Shown: positions 9,596-17,817, numbered from the stretch's first letter. The stretch is DNA of 64,000 bases from Salinibacter grassmerensis (GCF_947077765.1 NZ_CAMTTF010000004.1:124001-188000), one strand, 5' to 3'. Program-made: numbers and translations. Notes: generated from the sequence alone by a model not told the origin.

Positions 9596-10234
9596 CTAGC
9601 GCTCAAGGGCATCCAGCGCCTCCTCGATGCGCCCGAAGACCTCTTCGATCCCTCCGGTCCCGTCCACCGGGACGAGCAGGTCTCGCTCTTCGTAGTACGT
9701 AGCCAGCGGCTCCGTCTCCTCGCGGTACACGTCGAGCCGGTTCTGGATGGTGTCAGGCTCGTCGTCGGAACGCTGGACGATGAGGTCCGAATCTACGTCG
9801 TCGGGGGGCGGGTCATGGTCGAGGTGATACGTTTCTCCCGTTTCCTCGTGGACCCGGCGCCGACTGAGCCGGCGCACGAGCACATCGTCGGGCACCTCCA
9901 TGCTGAGGACGGCGTCGAGGGGCGTCTCGTTCGACTCCGAGAACTCGGTCAGCCACTCCGCCTGCTGGTCGGTACGCGGGTAGCCATCGAGCATGAAGTC
10001 GTCGTGGCCCTCGTCGGCGATGGCCTGTTCGGCGAGATCACGGACCAGCGCGTCCGGCACCAGCTCCCCCGCGTCGATGTAGGACTTGGCCTTCGTGCCA
10101 AGCTCAGTCTCCTGCGCCATGGCCTCTCGGAGGATGTCTCCGGTCGAGATTTGGGTGATGCCGTGGCGCTCTTCCAACAGCCCGGCCTGCGTGCCTTTTC
10201 CGGCACCCGGCGGGCCAAAAATGATCAGTCGCAT
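9596..10234 (-). CDS. adk: Adenylate kinase
   Basis: Interconverts ATP plus AMP with two ADP. The 212-residue protein has the P-loop FGPPGAGKGTQAGLL at its start, AMP-site elements STGDILREAM and LDGYPRTDQQAEW, and a long LID domain (VHEETGETYHLDHDPPP) that lacks the four zinc Cys found in some relatives. The ATG at 10234 begins MRLIIFGPPGAGKG, the normal family start. It is in the leftward run just upstream of the polyprenyl synthase gene. Confidence 0.95.
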   Translation of the reverse strand: MRLIIFGPPGAGKGTQAGLLEERHGITQISTGDILREAMAQETELGTKAKSYIDAGELVPDALVRDLAEQAIADEGHDDFMLDGYPRTDQQAEWLTEFSESNETPLDAVLSMEVPDDVLVRRLSRRRVHEETGETYHLDHDPPPDDVDSDLIVQRSDDEPDTIQNRLDVYREETEPLATYYEERDLLVPVDGTGGIEEVFGRIEEALDALER

Positions 10235-10286
10235 CTGTGTGGGTCGGTCGTGCAAAAGAATGCGTGGACGGGGGTCTGGCGCACCC

Positions 10287-10808
10287 TCATTCGAAGAGCT
10301 CGTCCTCCAGTCCCGCTACGTCGGTGTCGTCGAGCCAGGAGAGGATTTGATCGCGGATCACCTCGCGGGCCACGAGGCGCACCACAAACCCGAGGCTATC
10401 GCCCAGGAACCCTCCGCCGGAGCGACTCGCCGAGGATGACTCTTCCCCATCGCCCCGGTACACCACGAGGGGGGCGCGCCCTCGCAGGGCCTCCTCCACG
10501 GCCTCGCCCGGCGTGTCGCCCGTCGCCATCGCCTCCTCCACCTCCGTGCGGAGGGCGTCGATATATTGATCCAGCAGCTCCGCGTGCTCGGGCCGCCGCG
10601 AACGGCCTCCCCCGACGAGGGCCCCCACCGCCACGCCGGCCGCCAGCATGCCGCCGACGCTCTTCAGCGGGTTCTGGACGACCCAGTCGCGCAGCGACGA
10701 GCCGGTGGTGGACACCTCATCCTGAAGCGAGTCGAAGCGGTCGGCCATGGCGTCCGCTGTTTCTCGAAGGCGCGCCTCCACATCCGCTCTGGTCGAGTCC
10801 GAGTCCAT
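10287..10808 (-). CDS. Envelope-associated protein resembling the DUF883/YqjD type
   Basis: A 173-residue protein. An N-terminal amphipathic helix (about residues 8-35) is followed by a Gly-rich hydrophobic stretch VGGMLAAGVAVGALVGGG near residues 50-68, as in ElaB/YqjD-type inner-membrane, ribosome-associated proteins. The rest is an acidic helical tail. It precedes adk and follows a holin-X-like gene that also resembles the neighbouring YqjE type, which supports a paired membrane function. The assignment rests on architecture rather than a strong motif. Confidence 0.55.
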   Translation of the reverse strand: MDSDSTRADVEARLRETADAMADRFDSLQDEVSTTGSSLRDWVVQNPLKSVGGMLAAGVAVGALVGGGRSRRPEHAELLDQYIDALRTEVEEAMATGDTPGEAVEEALRGRAPLVVYRGDGEESSSASRSGGGFLGDSLGFVVRLVAREVIRDQILSWLDDTDVAGLEDELFE

Positions 10809-10865
10809 GGGGCAGAAAGGGTCGTAAAACAGATTAGTCGAAAAGGCCTGGCGCCTGGGTGCCCA

Positions 10866-11384
10866 CTACGCCTCTATATCTGTATCGGGCGCGGAAGTGC
10901 GCGTCTCGGAGGCGCCCGCCTCGTCCACCGCGGCCGAGGCGGAGCGGGCCGAGGGGCCCTCATCCGACGCGGCCTGTTCTCCACGAAGAGACTCCAACAG
11001 GTTGGACGGCGGCATCAGGGTGGGCTTCGTCACGCGGAGGGTCACGATGATCAGGATGAGCGCCACCGACACCGCGAGGAATCCCCAGAACGGATGCCCA
11101 AGCAGCCACCCCACCCCCAGTGCCACGGTCGTCAACGAGAAGAACGCGGCGAAGAAGGCAAACACGGCGACCGTGAGCCCAAGCGCCAGGTCGTTCTTAA
11201 ACGCGTCGAGCCGCTCCTCCACCTCCAGAATCGCAAGGTCGGCCCGCAAGTCAATCCACTCTCGGAGGTCCGTGAAGAGCCCCTGTGTGTGGGCCGCGAT
11301 GCGACTCACCTTGCCGCCGTCGGGGGACTCCTCCACGGGGCGTTCGGCGTTCGGGGCCGACGGGCGGTCGTCGAGGGACTCCAT
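10866..11384 (-). CDS. Phage-holin-family (holin-X/YqjE-like) membrane protein
   Basis: Membrane protein of 172 residues from the ATG at 11384. An amphipathic segment (LREWIDLRADLAILEVEERL) precedes two hydrophobic hairpin segments, LGLTVAVFAFFAAFFSLTTV and FWGFLAVSVALILIIVTL. The tail is polar. This arrangement is that of the chromosomal holin-X/YqjE family, which is not a phage lysis gene despite the name. The longer open frame to 11525 is rejected as a start because its extra residues are not acidic or helical like the rest. Confidence 0.7.
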   Translation of the reverse strand: MESLDDRPSAPNAERPVEESPDGGKVSRIAAHTQGLFTDLREWIDLRADLAILEVEERLDAFKNDLALGLTVAVFAFFAAFFSLTTVALGVGWLLGHPFWGFLAVSVALILIIVTLRVTKPTLMPPSNLLESLRGEQAASDEGPSARSASAAVDEAGASETRTSAPDTDIEA

Positions 11385-11575
11385 GACCGAGTAGGGAGAC
11401 GTGAAGCTGGAAAGGTGGAGAGTGATAAGATACCATATTCTGCGGAAGACGCAAGTGAATTCACCGTACAACACCAGCGGTCGTTCCACCGTGAACTCAC
11501 CTGTACGGTCCCCGTTTTGCGACATCTGACGTCGTCTCTTCTCCCTTTCCCACCGACCCCGGTTCCAGAACCCCC

Positions 11576-11851
11576 ATGGCCACCACGCAGGCGGAGTCGA
11601 CCCCCAACCCGAACAGCCTCAAGTTCACGACGGACGAGGGCCCGTTTCTCGACGACGGCGTGGCCGCGTACTCCTCAGCGGACGAGGCCGCGGACGATCC
11701 CCTCGCCCGCCGTCTCTTCACGGTGTCGGGGGTAGACGACGTGTTCATCACCCCCCAGTTCGTCACCGTCTCGAAGGCCCCCGCCGTCGACTGGAGTCGC
11801 GTGAAGCCGGACGTAGAGACGATTCTGGCCGAGCACCTGGAGGCGGCGTAG
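11576..11851 (+). CDS. NifU N-terminal-like (Nfu scaffold-type) protein
   Basis: A 91-residue protein of the Nfu N-terminal family, in which this domain accompanies Fe-S scaffold proteins. Motifs: ESTPNPNSLKF at the start, then DPLARRLFTVSGVDDVFITPQFVTVSK. The Cys-containing NifU-like scaffold domain is absent, so it is a stand-alone N-domain and cannot bind a cluster itself with Cys ligands. It is the first rightward gene after the leftward run and ends 2 bases before the convergent LuxC-like gene. Confidence 0.85.
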   Translation: MATTQAESTPNPNSLKFTTDEGPFLDDGVAAYSSADEAADDPLARRLFTVSGVDDVFITPQFVTVSKAPAVDWSRVKPDVETILAEHLEAA

Positions 11852-11853
11852 CG

Positions 11854-12915
11854 TCAGCGCAGGGCCCGCACGAAGTTGGCGACGGCCTGTCCCCCATCGT
11901 CCGCGAGGGGCGGGAGGTGAAGGTCGCCCGGCGTGCGGAGCGGCCAGGTCTCGGGCAGCTGGTCGTGCAGCGGCTCGCGGGCCACGACCGCGCCGAGCAC
12001 CGACCGGTGGTCGTCAATCCAGTCGCCGACCGCGTCCAGGTCCCCGTACTCCGTCCACCGAAGGTGCCCCTCGGGGCTCGGCTCCGTCGGATCGCCCCGG
12101 CTTACGAGAAACTCAAGGCCCTCGGCGTAGGCCCGCGGCTCGTCCCGGGCCTCGAGGAACGCCTTCTGCATCTGGAGGGCGCCCGGCGTATCCTCGTGCG
12201 CCGGGAAGACGCCGCGAAAGCGCGCCATCGCTTCGAGGTACGGGTCCGGGGACAGGTCGCTCGGGGCCCATAGGAGCGCGAGCCGCCGGTGCCCGCCGCC
12301 CTCATAGAGCAGCGCATCCTCCGCCAGTCCGCCCTGAGCGTCGTCGCCCTCGTGCCCGTCGAGGACCGCCACAGCGCGCTGGGAAGGACGCACGAGTCGA
12401 CGGTCGTCCGCGATGTTGTGGTCGTCGCACGCCTCGCGGACCGCGGCGGCGCCCTCTCGGGCCGGCTGCGCCGTGACCGCGGAGGCGCGTTCGAGGAGGG
12501 CCCCCTTCTCCACAAACGCCGCGTCGATGCCGTCGGCCCGGTCCATCACCGCTTGCGCAAACGCGGGAAGCAGGGCGGGCGAGACTTCGGGCGTGTGTCC
12601 GAGGTACGTGTGCCCCTCGGCCCACACCGCCACGGCGTCCCGGAACCCCACGAGGGGGCCGGACGGGCCGTGCAGAACGCCCACCGTCGTACGGGCCTCC
12701 GGGGCTCCGTCGCCCAGCCACTCGGCAAGGGCCTCGGGCGTGAGGCGCTGCATCCACCGGTTGAGGGCGTAGTCGAGCGCCTCTTCGGTCCACCGGTTGG
12801 GCGCCTCCAGGGTATCGGCAACGGCCGTTTCGCGGGGCGGATGGTCCGGCTCCCGCCAGTCCGCGGCGGCGTCGGCAATGGCGTCGATGCGGGCTTGCTT
12901 CGAGCTCACGTACAC
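11854..12915 (-). CDS. Acyl-CoA reductase, LuxC-like
   Basis: A 353-residue protein resembling the LuxC-type acyl-CoA reductases of Bacteroidota, an aldehyde-dehydrogenase-fold family that makes aldehydes from acyl-CoA. Supporting segments are VGVLHGPSGPLVGFRDAVAV with GHTYLGHT (family PLVGF.D and GH), RPSQRAVAVLDGHE (family N+ sVAVL GnE), and the C-terminal LRTPGDLHLPPLADDGG that replaces the family Q.P.L.DYADGVDT. The nucleophilic Cys is not evident at the expected place, so the activity may be altered. Transcribed towards the NifU-N gene. Confidence 0.7.
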   Translation of the reverse strand: MYVSSKQARIDAIADAAADWREPDHPPRETAVADTLEAPNRWTEEALDYALNRWMQRLTPEALAEWLGDGAPEARTTVGVLHGPSGPLVGFRDAVAVWAEGHTYLGHTPEVSPALLPAFAQAVMDRADGIDAAFVEKGALLERASAVTAQPAREGAAAVREACDDHNIADDRRLVRPSQRAVAVLDGHEGDDAQGGLAEDALLYEGGGHRRLALLWAPSDLSPDPYLEAMARFRGVFPAHEDTPGALQMQKAFLEARDEPRAYAEGLEFLVSRGDPTEPSPEGHLRWTEYGDLDAVGDWIDDHRSVLGAVVAREPLHDQLPETWPLRTPGDLHLPPLADDGGQAVANFVRALR

Positions 12916-13088
12916 ATGGGGTAGTCAGGGAGACACGACACGTGTTTTGCTGCGCCCTGCACGCGCACCCCGGCACCGGTTGTTCCTCCTTCACGCCCTC
13001 CACACGTCGGCCCGCTCTGAATCACCGGCGGTCCCCTTCCGTACGACCGGGCGGAGTGTCACTGTCCTCCCGCGATTTCCGACTGCTT

Positions 13089-14330
13089 ATGCGCCAGTTC
13101 GACGTTCCCACGTTCTACAAAAGCCCCATCATCTCGACGGTCACGGACGCGCGCCAGGCCACCGACCCGCGCAAAAAAGACCTGTCTCCATCGGTGATCG
13201 ACTTCGGGCCGGTCCGCTTTAAAATCGCGCGCCACTTCGGCTTCTGCTTCGGAGTGGAGCAGGCCATCGAGATCGCGTACGAGGCGCTGGACGAAAACCC
13301 CGGCAAACGGATCTTCCTCCTCTCGGAGATGATCCACAACCCGCACGTGAACGAGGACCTGCGGGACCGCGGAATCCAGTTCCTGCGCACCACACAGGGG
13401 GAGCAGCTCATCCCGTTCGACGAGCTGGAGCCCGACGACGTGGTCATCATTCCAGCCTTTGGCACCACGCTGGAGGTGGAACAGGAGCTCGAAAAGCACG
13501 GGGTCGACACCGAGACCTACGACACCACCTGCCCGTTCGTCGAGAAGGTGTGGCGCAAGAGCTCCCAGATTGGGGATGACGACTACTCGATCGTGGTCCA
13601 CGGCAAGCGGTACCACGAGGAGACGCGCGCGACGTTCTCCCACGCGAAGGAGGAGGGGCCGGTGGTCGTCGTGCGAGACATGGAGGAGGCGGAAGAACTG
13701 GCGAAGGTGATCCGGGGCGAGAAAGACGCCGGCTTCTTCTACGACTACTTCGAGGACAAGTACTCGGAGAACTTTGACCCGGAGCAGGACCTGCGGAAGC
13801 TGGGCGTGGTCAACCAGACGACCATGCTGGCGGAGGAGACCGCCGCCATTGCGGACCTGATGCGCGACGCCATGATGGAGCGCTACGGCGAGGCCAACGT
13901 CGAGGAGCGCTTCGCCGACACGAGCGACACGCTCTGCTACGCCACCAACGAAAACCAGAACGCCACGAAGGTGCTCATCGAGGACGGGGCCGACCTCGGC
14001 ATCGTCGTGGGCGGCTACAACTCCTCGAACACGAGCCACCTCGTGGAGCTCTGCGAGGAGCACATGCCGACCTACTTTATCCGGGACGCCGGCGAGTTCG
14101 ACGCCCCGTCGGAGATTCATCACTTCGACGTCCACGCGAAGGAGGAGGTCGCGACGGACGACTGGTTTCCCGCCGAGGACACGCCGGTCGACGTGCTGCT
14201 CACCTCCGGGGCCTCCTGCCCCGATGCCCTGCTCGACGAGGTCGTCCGCAACATCATCAGCTGGTTCCCGGACGCCCGTCCCGTGGAGGAGGCCATTGCT
14301 CCTTTCAAGGAGGACTTGGACGACGGGTAG
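13089..14330 (+). CDS. ispH: 4-hydroxy-3-methylbut-2-enyl diphosphate reductase
   Basis: Last enzyme of the MEP isoprenoid pathway, an Fe-S protein producing IPP and DMAPP. The three cluster Cys are all present: HFGFCFGVEQAI, DTTCPFVEKV and TSGASCPDALLDEVV. VVNQTTML and ATNENQNAT, with GGYNSSNTSHL, mark the substrate pocket. The 413-residue form starting at 13089 (MRQFDVPTFY) is of the longer IspH type seen in Bacteroidota and plants. The open frame continues upstream to 12942 but is not conserved in character. The polyprenyl synthase nearby uses its product. Confidence 0.95.
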   Translation: MRQFDVPTFYKSPIISTVTDARQATDPRKKDLSPSVIDFGPVRFKIARHFGFCFGVEQAIEIAYEALDENPGKRIFLLSEMIHNPHVNEDLRDRGIQFLRTTQGEQLIPFDELEPDDVVIIPAFGTTLEVEQELEKHGVDTETYDTTCPFVEKVWRKSSQIGDDDYSIVVHGKRYHEETRATFSHAKEEGPVVVVRDMEEAEELAKVIRGEKDAGFFYDYFEDKYSENFDPEQDLRKLGVVNQTTMLAEETAAIADLMRDAMMERYGEANVEERFADTSDTLCYATNENQNATKVLIEDGADLGIVVGGYNSSNTSHLVELCEEHMPTYFIRDAGEFDAPSEIHHFDVHAKEEVATDDWFPAEDTPVDVLLTSGASCPDALLDEVVRNIISWFPDARPVEEAIAPFKEDLDDG

Positions 14331-14423
14331 GTGCTTCTCGTTGACCACTGCACTGGGTGACCGATCACGTTGGGGGCGACCGCGGTCGCCGTTCCTCCCC
14401 CGTCTTCTCCCTTCTCTCCACAC

Positions 14424-15167
14424 ATGCCCTGGTACGAAGAGTGGTTCTGGAGCGACGCGTACACCCGCGTCTACGACCACCGAGACGACGCGGAGGCCGA
14501 GCGGCTGGTCGACCTGATTGAGCAAAAGATCGCGCCGGCCTCGGGGGCCCACATCCTCGACATCGGCTGCGGCCGGGGCCGGCACGCCCGGGCCCTCGCC
14601 CGGCGCGGCTGGCACGTGACCGGCCTCGACCTGTCGGAGGCCGCCATCGCGGCGGCGCGGTCGAGGGTGGCCGGCGACGACCTCGACGTGAGGGCCTCCT
14701 TCCAAGTGGGCGACATGCGCACCCCGGTGTGCGATGGGTGTGCGGACGGGGTCGTCAACCTGTTCACGTCCTTCGGCTACTTCGACGCGGACGCTGAGAA
14801 TGAGCGCGCCCTCGCGGCCATGGCGACGGCCCTGCGGCCCGGCGGGTGGTTCCTCCAGGACTTCCTTAACGCCCCCCACGTTGCCGAGTCGCTGGGGCCC
14901 TCCGAGTACGAGACCGAGGATGGACACACCATCCACCAGGACCGCTGGATTGAAGACGGCCGTGTTAACAAGAAGATCACCGTCCACCAGAATGGCCACA
15001 CGGAGACCTTTCAAGAGAGTGTGCGCCTGTACACGCTGTCCGATCTGACGGACATGCACGCCCGAGTGGGCCTCGAGGTCGTGGAGCTGTTTGGGGACTA
15101 CGACGGGGGCAGCTACGTCCCCGGCGAGAGCCCGCGCCTCCTGCTTCACGCCGTACGCCCAACGTGA
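14424..15167 (+). CDS. SAM-dependent class I methyltransferase
   Basis: A 247-residue Rossmann methyltransferase. Motif I is ILDIGCGRGRHARALARRGW, followed by VTGLDLSEAAIAAAR and VNLFTSFGYF. It begins MPWYEEWF, with the opening WYEEWFWSDAYTRVYDHRD shared by a Bacteroidota subgroup. Substrate unknown. It lies 94 bases after ispH on the same strand and may be cotranscribed; about 230 bases separate it from the next start. Confidence 0.88.
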   Translation: MPWYEEWFWSDAYTRVYDHRDDAEAERLVDLIEQKIAPASGAHILDIGCGRGRHARALARRGWHVTGLDLSEAAIAAARSRVAGDDLDVRASFQVGDMRTPVCDGCADGVVNLFTSFGYFDADAENERALAAMATALRPGGWFLQDFLNAPHVAESLGPSEYETEDGHTIHQDRWIEDGRVNKKITVHQNGHTETFQESVRLYTLSDLTDMHARVGLEVVELFGDYDGGSYVPGESPRLLLHAVRPT

Positions 15168-15395
15168 CGAAGGCAGTCCGTGCGTCTCCAGCCGTGGCGC
15201 ACACTACTCTCAAGGGAGGCTCTCGCCACGCGGGGGCCCGAGACGGAGACGCAGTGCCCGTTTCGTGAAACATCCGATCCCTCCGTCTGGACATGCGGCC
15301 TCTTTTCTTGTATTCTGTGGGTTCCCGTTGCCAGAACCATGAGGGAAACCCTTCCTGCTCTCTCGAACGTCGCTCATCGCAAGTTGATACCGCCC

Positions 15396-16766
15396 ATGGA
15401 CACCGCGCTCAGCTACGCCGACCGCCACGCCGACCGGTTCGTCAGCGAGCTTCAAGAGCTCCTGCGCATCCCGTCGGTCAGCACCGACTCCGCCTACGAC
15501 GACGAGGTGGAGCGGGCCGCCCAGTGGCTCACCGACCACTTCGACGGCATCGGGATGGAGCACACCGAGATCATCGAGACCGACGGCCATCCCCTCGTCT
15601 ACGCCGAGCACATCACCGACCCCGACAAGCCGACCGTCGTCGTGTACGGCCACTACGACGTGCAACCGCCCGACCCGCTGGAGGAGTGGTCCACCGACCC
15701 GTTCGAGCCAACCCGGCACAACGGCGCCCTGCACGCCCGCGGTGCATGCGACGATAAGGGCCAGATGTTCATGCACGCGAAGGCCGCCGAGGCGTACCTG
15801 TCGGCCGAGGGCGACCTTCCGGTCAACCTCAAGTACATCATCGAAGGCGAGGAGGAGACCGGCTCGATGGCGATCGAGACGTACGTCCGCGATCACGGGG
15901 AGCGGCTCGACGGCGACGTCGTCCTCGTTTCGGATACGGCCATGTTTTCGCCGGAGACGCCGTCGATCACGTATGGCCTGCGCGGGCTGGCCTACGCCGA
16001 GATCACCCTGGAGGGCCCGAACCGCGACCTCCACTCCGGCAACTACGGCGGCGCCGTGGACAACCCGGCCAACGCGCTCAGTCGCCTTGTCGCCGGCCTG
16101 CACGACGACGACCACCACATCGCAATCCCTGGGTTCTACGAGGACGTGCGCGACCTGACGGAGGCCGAGCGCGAGACCTACGCCGACCTCCCGTTCGACG
16201 AGGCGGCCTGGCGGGACACCATCGGCATCGACGACGTGCGGACCGAAGGGGGCTACACAACGCTCGAATGCCTCTCGGCCCGCCCCACACTCGACGTCAA
16301 CGGCATCTGGGGCGGCTACACCGGTGAGGGCGCCAAGACGGTGCTGCCGTCCCAGGCCCACGCCAAGCTCTCGATGCGCCTCGTGCCCGACCAGCAGTTG
16401 GGGGACATCTACGACAAGCTGGAGGCCCACCTGGAGGCGGAAGTGCCCGACACGATGACCTTTTCCATGCGGCGGCTGCACGGGGGCGAGCCGGTGCTCG
16501 TCGACCGGTCCGCCCCGCCAATGCAGGCCGCAAAGGACGCGATGGGCGAGGTGCGCGGCACCGATCCGGTCTTCGTGCGCAACGGCGGCACGATCCCGGT
16601 GGTGGCGGACTTCCAGAACCACCTGGGCCTGGACAGTGTGCTTATGGGGTTTGGGCTCGACTCCGACGCCATCCACTCCCCCGACGAGCACTTCGGCCTC
16701 GACCGCTTCCACCAGGGCATTCAGGCCATCATCCGGTTCCACGACCACTACGCCGCGATGGCCTAA
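15396..16766 (+). CDS. M20 family dipeptidase / metallopeptidase
   Basis: Cytoplasmic di-zinc peptidase of 456 residues. The metal and catalytic motifs are in order: GHYDVQPPDPLEEW (first His and Asp), RGACDDKGQ (bridging Asp), EGEEETGS (catalytic Glu pair), DLHSGNYGG (dimerisation-domain His), and a late HSPDEHFGLD (last His). It resembles the ArgE/DapE/CPG2-like dipeptidase branch. The start at 15396 gives MDTALSYADRHADRFV; open sequence upstream looks non-coding. It is the last host gene before the split tRNA. Confidence 0.93.
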   Translation: MDTALSYADRHADRFVSELQELLRIPSVSTDSAYDDEVERAAQWLTDHFDGIGMEHTEIIETDGHPLVYAEHITDPDKPTVVVYGHYDVQPPDPLEEWSTDPFEPTRHNGALHARGACDDKGQMFMHAKAAEAYLSAEGDLPVNLKYIIEGEEETGSMAIETYVRDHGERLDGDVVLVSDTAMFSPETPSITYGLRGLAYAEITLEGPNRDLHSGNYGGAVDNPANALSRLVAGLHDDDHHIAIPGFYEDVRDLTEAERETYADLPFDEAAWRDTIGIDDVRTEGGYTTLECLSARPTLDVNGIWGGYTGEGAKTVLPSQAHAKLSMRLVPDQQLGDIYDKLEAHLEAEVPDTMTFSMRRLHGGEPVLVDRSAPPMQAAKDAMGEVRGTDPVFVRNGGTIPVVADFQNHLGLDSVLMGFGLDSDAIHSPDEHFGLDRFHQGIQAIIRFHDHYAAMA

Positions 16767-16957
16767 ACTGCCCCGGTGGACGCGTGCCGCGCTTCCACTC
16801 TCGTGTTTCTTCGGGGTCGGGTCCCCGGTCGGGATGGGCGGCCGGGGGACGGTGCGGCCCGGAACCTGAGGGATGATCTACGAATTGAGCCCCCTCGGTA
16901 TCCACAGGGCCGCCCGCCGCACCTCTTCGGGGCCCCGGCGGATTCAACCGCACTCTT

Positions 16958-16997
16958 GCCCGAGTGGCGGAATTGGCAGACGCGACGGATTCAAAAT
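16958..16997 (+). pseudogene. 5' half of host tRNA-Leu(CAA), interrupted by the prophage
   Basis: The sequence GCCCGAG (acceptor 5' strand), TG, the D arm GCGGAATTGGCAGA, and the anticodon stem ACGGA with loop TTCAAAA read as a normal tRNA-Leu up to the anticodon loop, then stop matching at 16998. The missing 3' half begins at 49880, and its CTCGGGC (49928-49934) is the exact complement of GCCCGAG. The anticodon stem ACGGA likewise pairs with TCCGT on the far side. The gene is therefore cut in the anticodon loop and cannot give a tRNA from either end. Confidence 0.93.
16988..16997. other. attL core
   Basis: GATTCAAAAT, shared with 49880-49889 (attR). The bases to its left belong to the host tRNA and those to its right to the phage. 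Bases immediately outside the core differ (ACG before it here, ACA at attR), which limits the identity to 10 bases. Confidence 0.9.
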
Positions 16998-17051
16998 GGT
17001 GTGTCGGATTCTCATAAACTACTACAAAACATAGACTTACAAAAATAAAAA

Positions 17052-17076
17052 CCGCAAAGGGGTAGTCCCTTTGCGG
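17052..17076 (-). terminator. Rho-independent terminator of the leftward phage operon
   Basis: Perfect 10-bp stem CCGCAAAGGG (17052-17061) and CCCTTTGCGG (17067-17076) with a 5-base loop. Read leftward it is followed by a U-rich run (17041-17051). It lies beyond the phage tRNA gene, so leftward transcripts reaching it pass antisense through that tRNA. Confidence 0.88.
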
Positions 17077-17092
17077 CGCTTATAACTACGTT

Positions 17093-17179
17093 GGCGGTGT
17101 GGTGGAATTGGCAGACACGCGGGATTCAAAATCCTGTGGGGTTTGTAGCCCCGTGTGGGTTCGAGTCCCACCACCGCTA
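17093..17179 (+). tRNA. Phage-borne tRNA-Leu(CAA)
   Basis: A complete cloverleaf can be drawn. The acceptor is GGCGGTG/CACCGCT with a terminal G-U pair. The D arm GTGGAATTGGCAGACAC is close to the host copy. The anticodon stem is CGGGA/TCCTG with loop TTCAAAA (anticodon CAA). A long class II variable arm (GGGG...CCCC) and a T arm GTGGG-TTCGAGT-CCCAC follow. The CCA end is not encoded, whereas the host gene encodes it. It has the same anticodon as the gene split by the prophage and probably replaces it in the lysogen. It differs from the host gene in acceptor, variable and T arms, so it is not a recent copy. Confidence 0.95.
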
Positions 17180-17368
17180 CTTCTTCGCCACGGTCTTCGC
17201 TGCGTGCTCTCCAACGTTGCCCAAAGCGTAGATCCCTGCCGTCCACTTTACAAGTTCAACCCAAAGCTCCGGCGGCAAGATACCGACTGTTAAAAAGGTG
17301 GTCGCCGATACGAAGACAATTAGCGTTACTTGGAGCTTTCTCGACTTTAGTTTTTCGGTGTAGTCCAT
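17177..17368 (-). CDS. Small membrane protein, holin-like
   Basis: A 63-residue protein with two hydrophobic stretches: LQVTLIVFVSATTFLTVGIL (about 13-32) and a weaker WTAGIYALGNVGEHAAK near the end. A short charged N-terminus (DYTEKLKSRK) precedes them. Size and topology suit a holin, but no family motif was recognised. It is the last gene of the leftward late operon, and its TAG overlaps the 3' end of the oppositely directed tRNA by 3 bases. An unusual hairpin (AGCGG...CCGCT with inner GGGC/GCCC) lies in the 85-base gap upstream. Confidence 0.5.
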   Translation of the reverse strand: MDYTEKLKSRKLQVTLIVFVSATTFLTVGILPPELWVELVKWTAGIYALGNVGEHAAKTVAKK

Positions 17369-17453
17369 AGGATCGTTAATTTAGCGTTCTAAGCGGCTGA
17401 AGGGCAGGGGCTTACCGATGCCCTTTCCCCCGCTTTTTATAATCTTTTGTTGG

Positions 17454-17711
17454 TTATAAAGGTAGCCCAAATACTACTGCCAAAATAGCGTGGATAACAA
17501 AAAGCCCACCTACGACGTAGTTAATCCAACGAGAGTTTTTATTTACTTTCTCTTTCAAATCGGACTGGCTTTGTATACGCTCTTCTTGCGCTGCGTTGGA
17601 CTGTTCGAGGCGGCGCAAGCGCCCGTTTATTTCGTCCATCCGATCTGCTATTTTCTTTTTTCTCTCGTTTAGCCTTTGCAGGCTTTGAATTACTTTCTGC
17701 TCGTTGTCCAC
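17454..17711 (-). CDS. Coiled-coil/single-TM protein, XhlA-like (lysis-associated)
   Basis: An 85-residue protein starting at GTG. Residues 1-58 form a charged coiled coil (QSLQRLNERKKKIADRMDEI, GRLRRLEQSNAAQEERIQSQ), followed by NSRWINYVVGGLFVIHAILA, one C-terminal membrane segment. This layout is that of haemolysin XhlA, a holin partner in Bacillus phages. A downstream ATG within the coil is an alternative start. It lies upstream of the holin-like gene and overlaps another ORF at its 5' end. Confidence 0.55.
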   Translation of the reverse strand: MDNEQKVIQSLQRLNERKKKIADRMDEINGRLRRLEQSNAAQEERIQSQSDLKEKVNKNSRWINYVVGGLFVIHAILAVVFGLPL

Positions 17712-17808
17712 TTGGTTTGGCTTGAATTATGCGTTCAAGTTTCGAGCATAGCCGCTCTTCCTCGTCGGCAAGCTCTTGTTCAAATTTAATTAGCTCTTCG
17801 ATAGTCAT
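17539..17808 (-). CDS. Small ORF overlapping the XhlA-like gene
   Basis: An 89-codon frame starting 10 bases after the tail-tip gene stop. The first 35 residues (TIEELIKFEQELADEEERL, a charged helix) look like real coding sequence and fill the gap before the XhlA-like start. The remaining 55 residues overlap that gene in another frame and are basic and low in complexity. Either this is a genuine overlapping gene or a +1 shift near 17711 would join its helix to the XhlA-like coil. No slippery site was recognised. Confidence 0.4.
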   Translation of the reverse strand: MTIEELIKFEQELADEEERLCSKLERIIQAKPSGQRAESNSKPAKAKREKKENSRSDGRNKRALAPPRTVQRSARRAYTKPVRFERESK

Positions 17809-17817
17809 AATTTTGCG

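Noticed and set aside
7706-10837. Long rightward frames opposite ptsI, HPr, polyprenyl synthase and adk
   Set aside because: Antisense shadows of well-identified genes.
10866-11384. Holin-X gene as a sign of a second prophage
   Set aside because: This family is chromosomal in many bacteria and no other phage gene is nearby.
13059-15149. Leftward 696-codon frame opposite ispH and the methyltransferase
   Set aside because: High-GC antisense frame; ispH and the methyltransferase on the other strand have full motif sets.
15210-16748. Leftward 512-codon frame opposite the M20 peptidase
   Set aside because: Mirror of the GC-rich coding strand; Val/Gly/His/Arg-rich composition with no motif.
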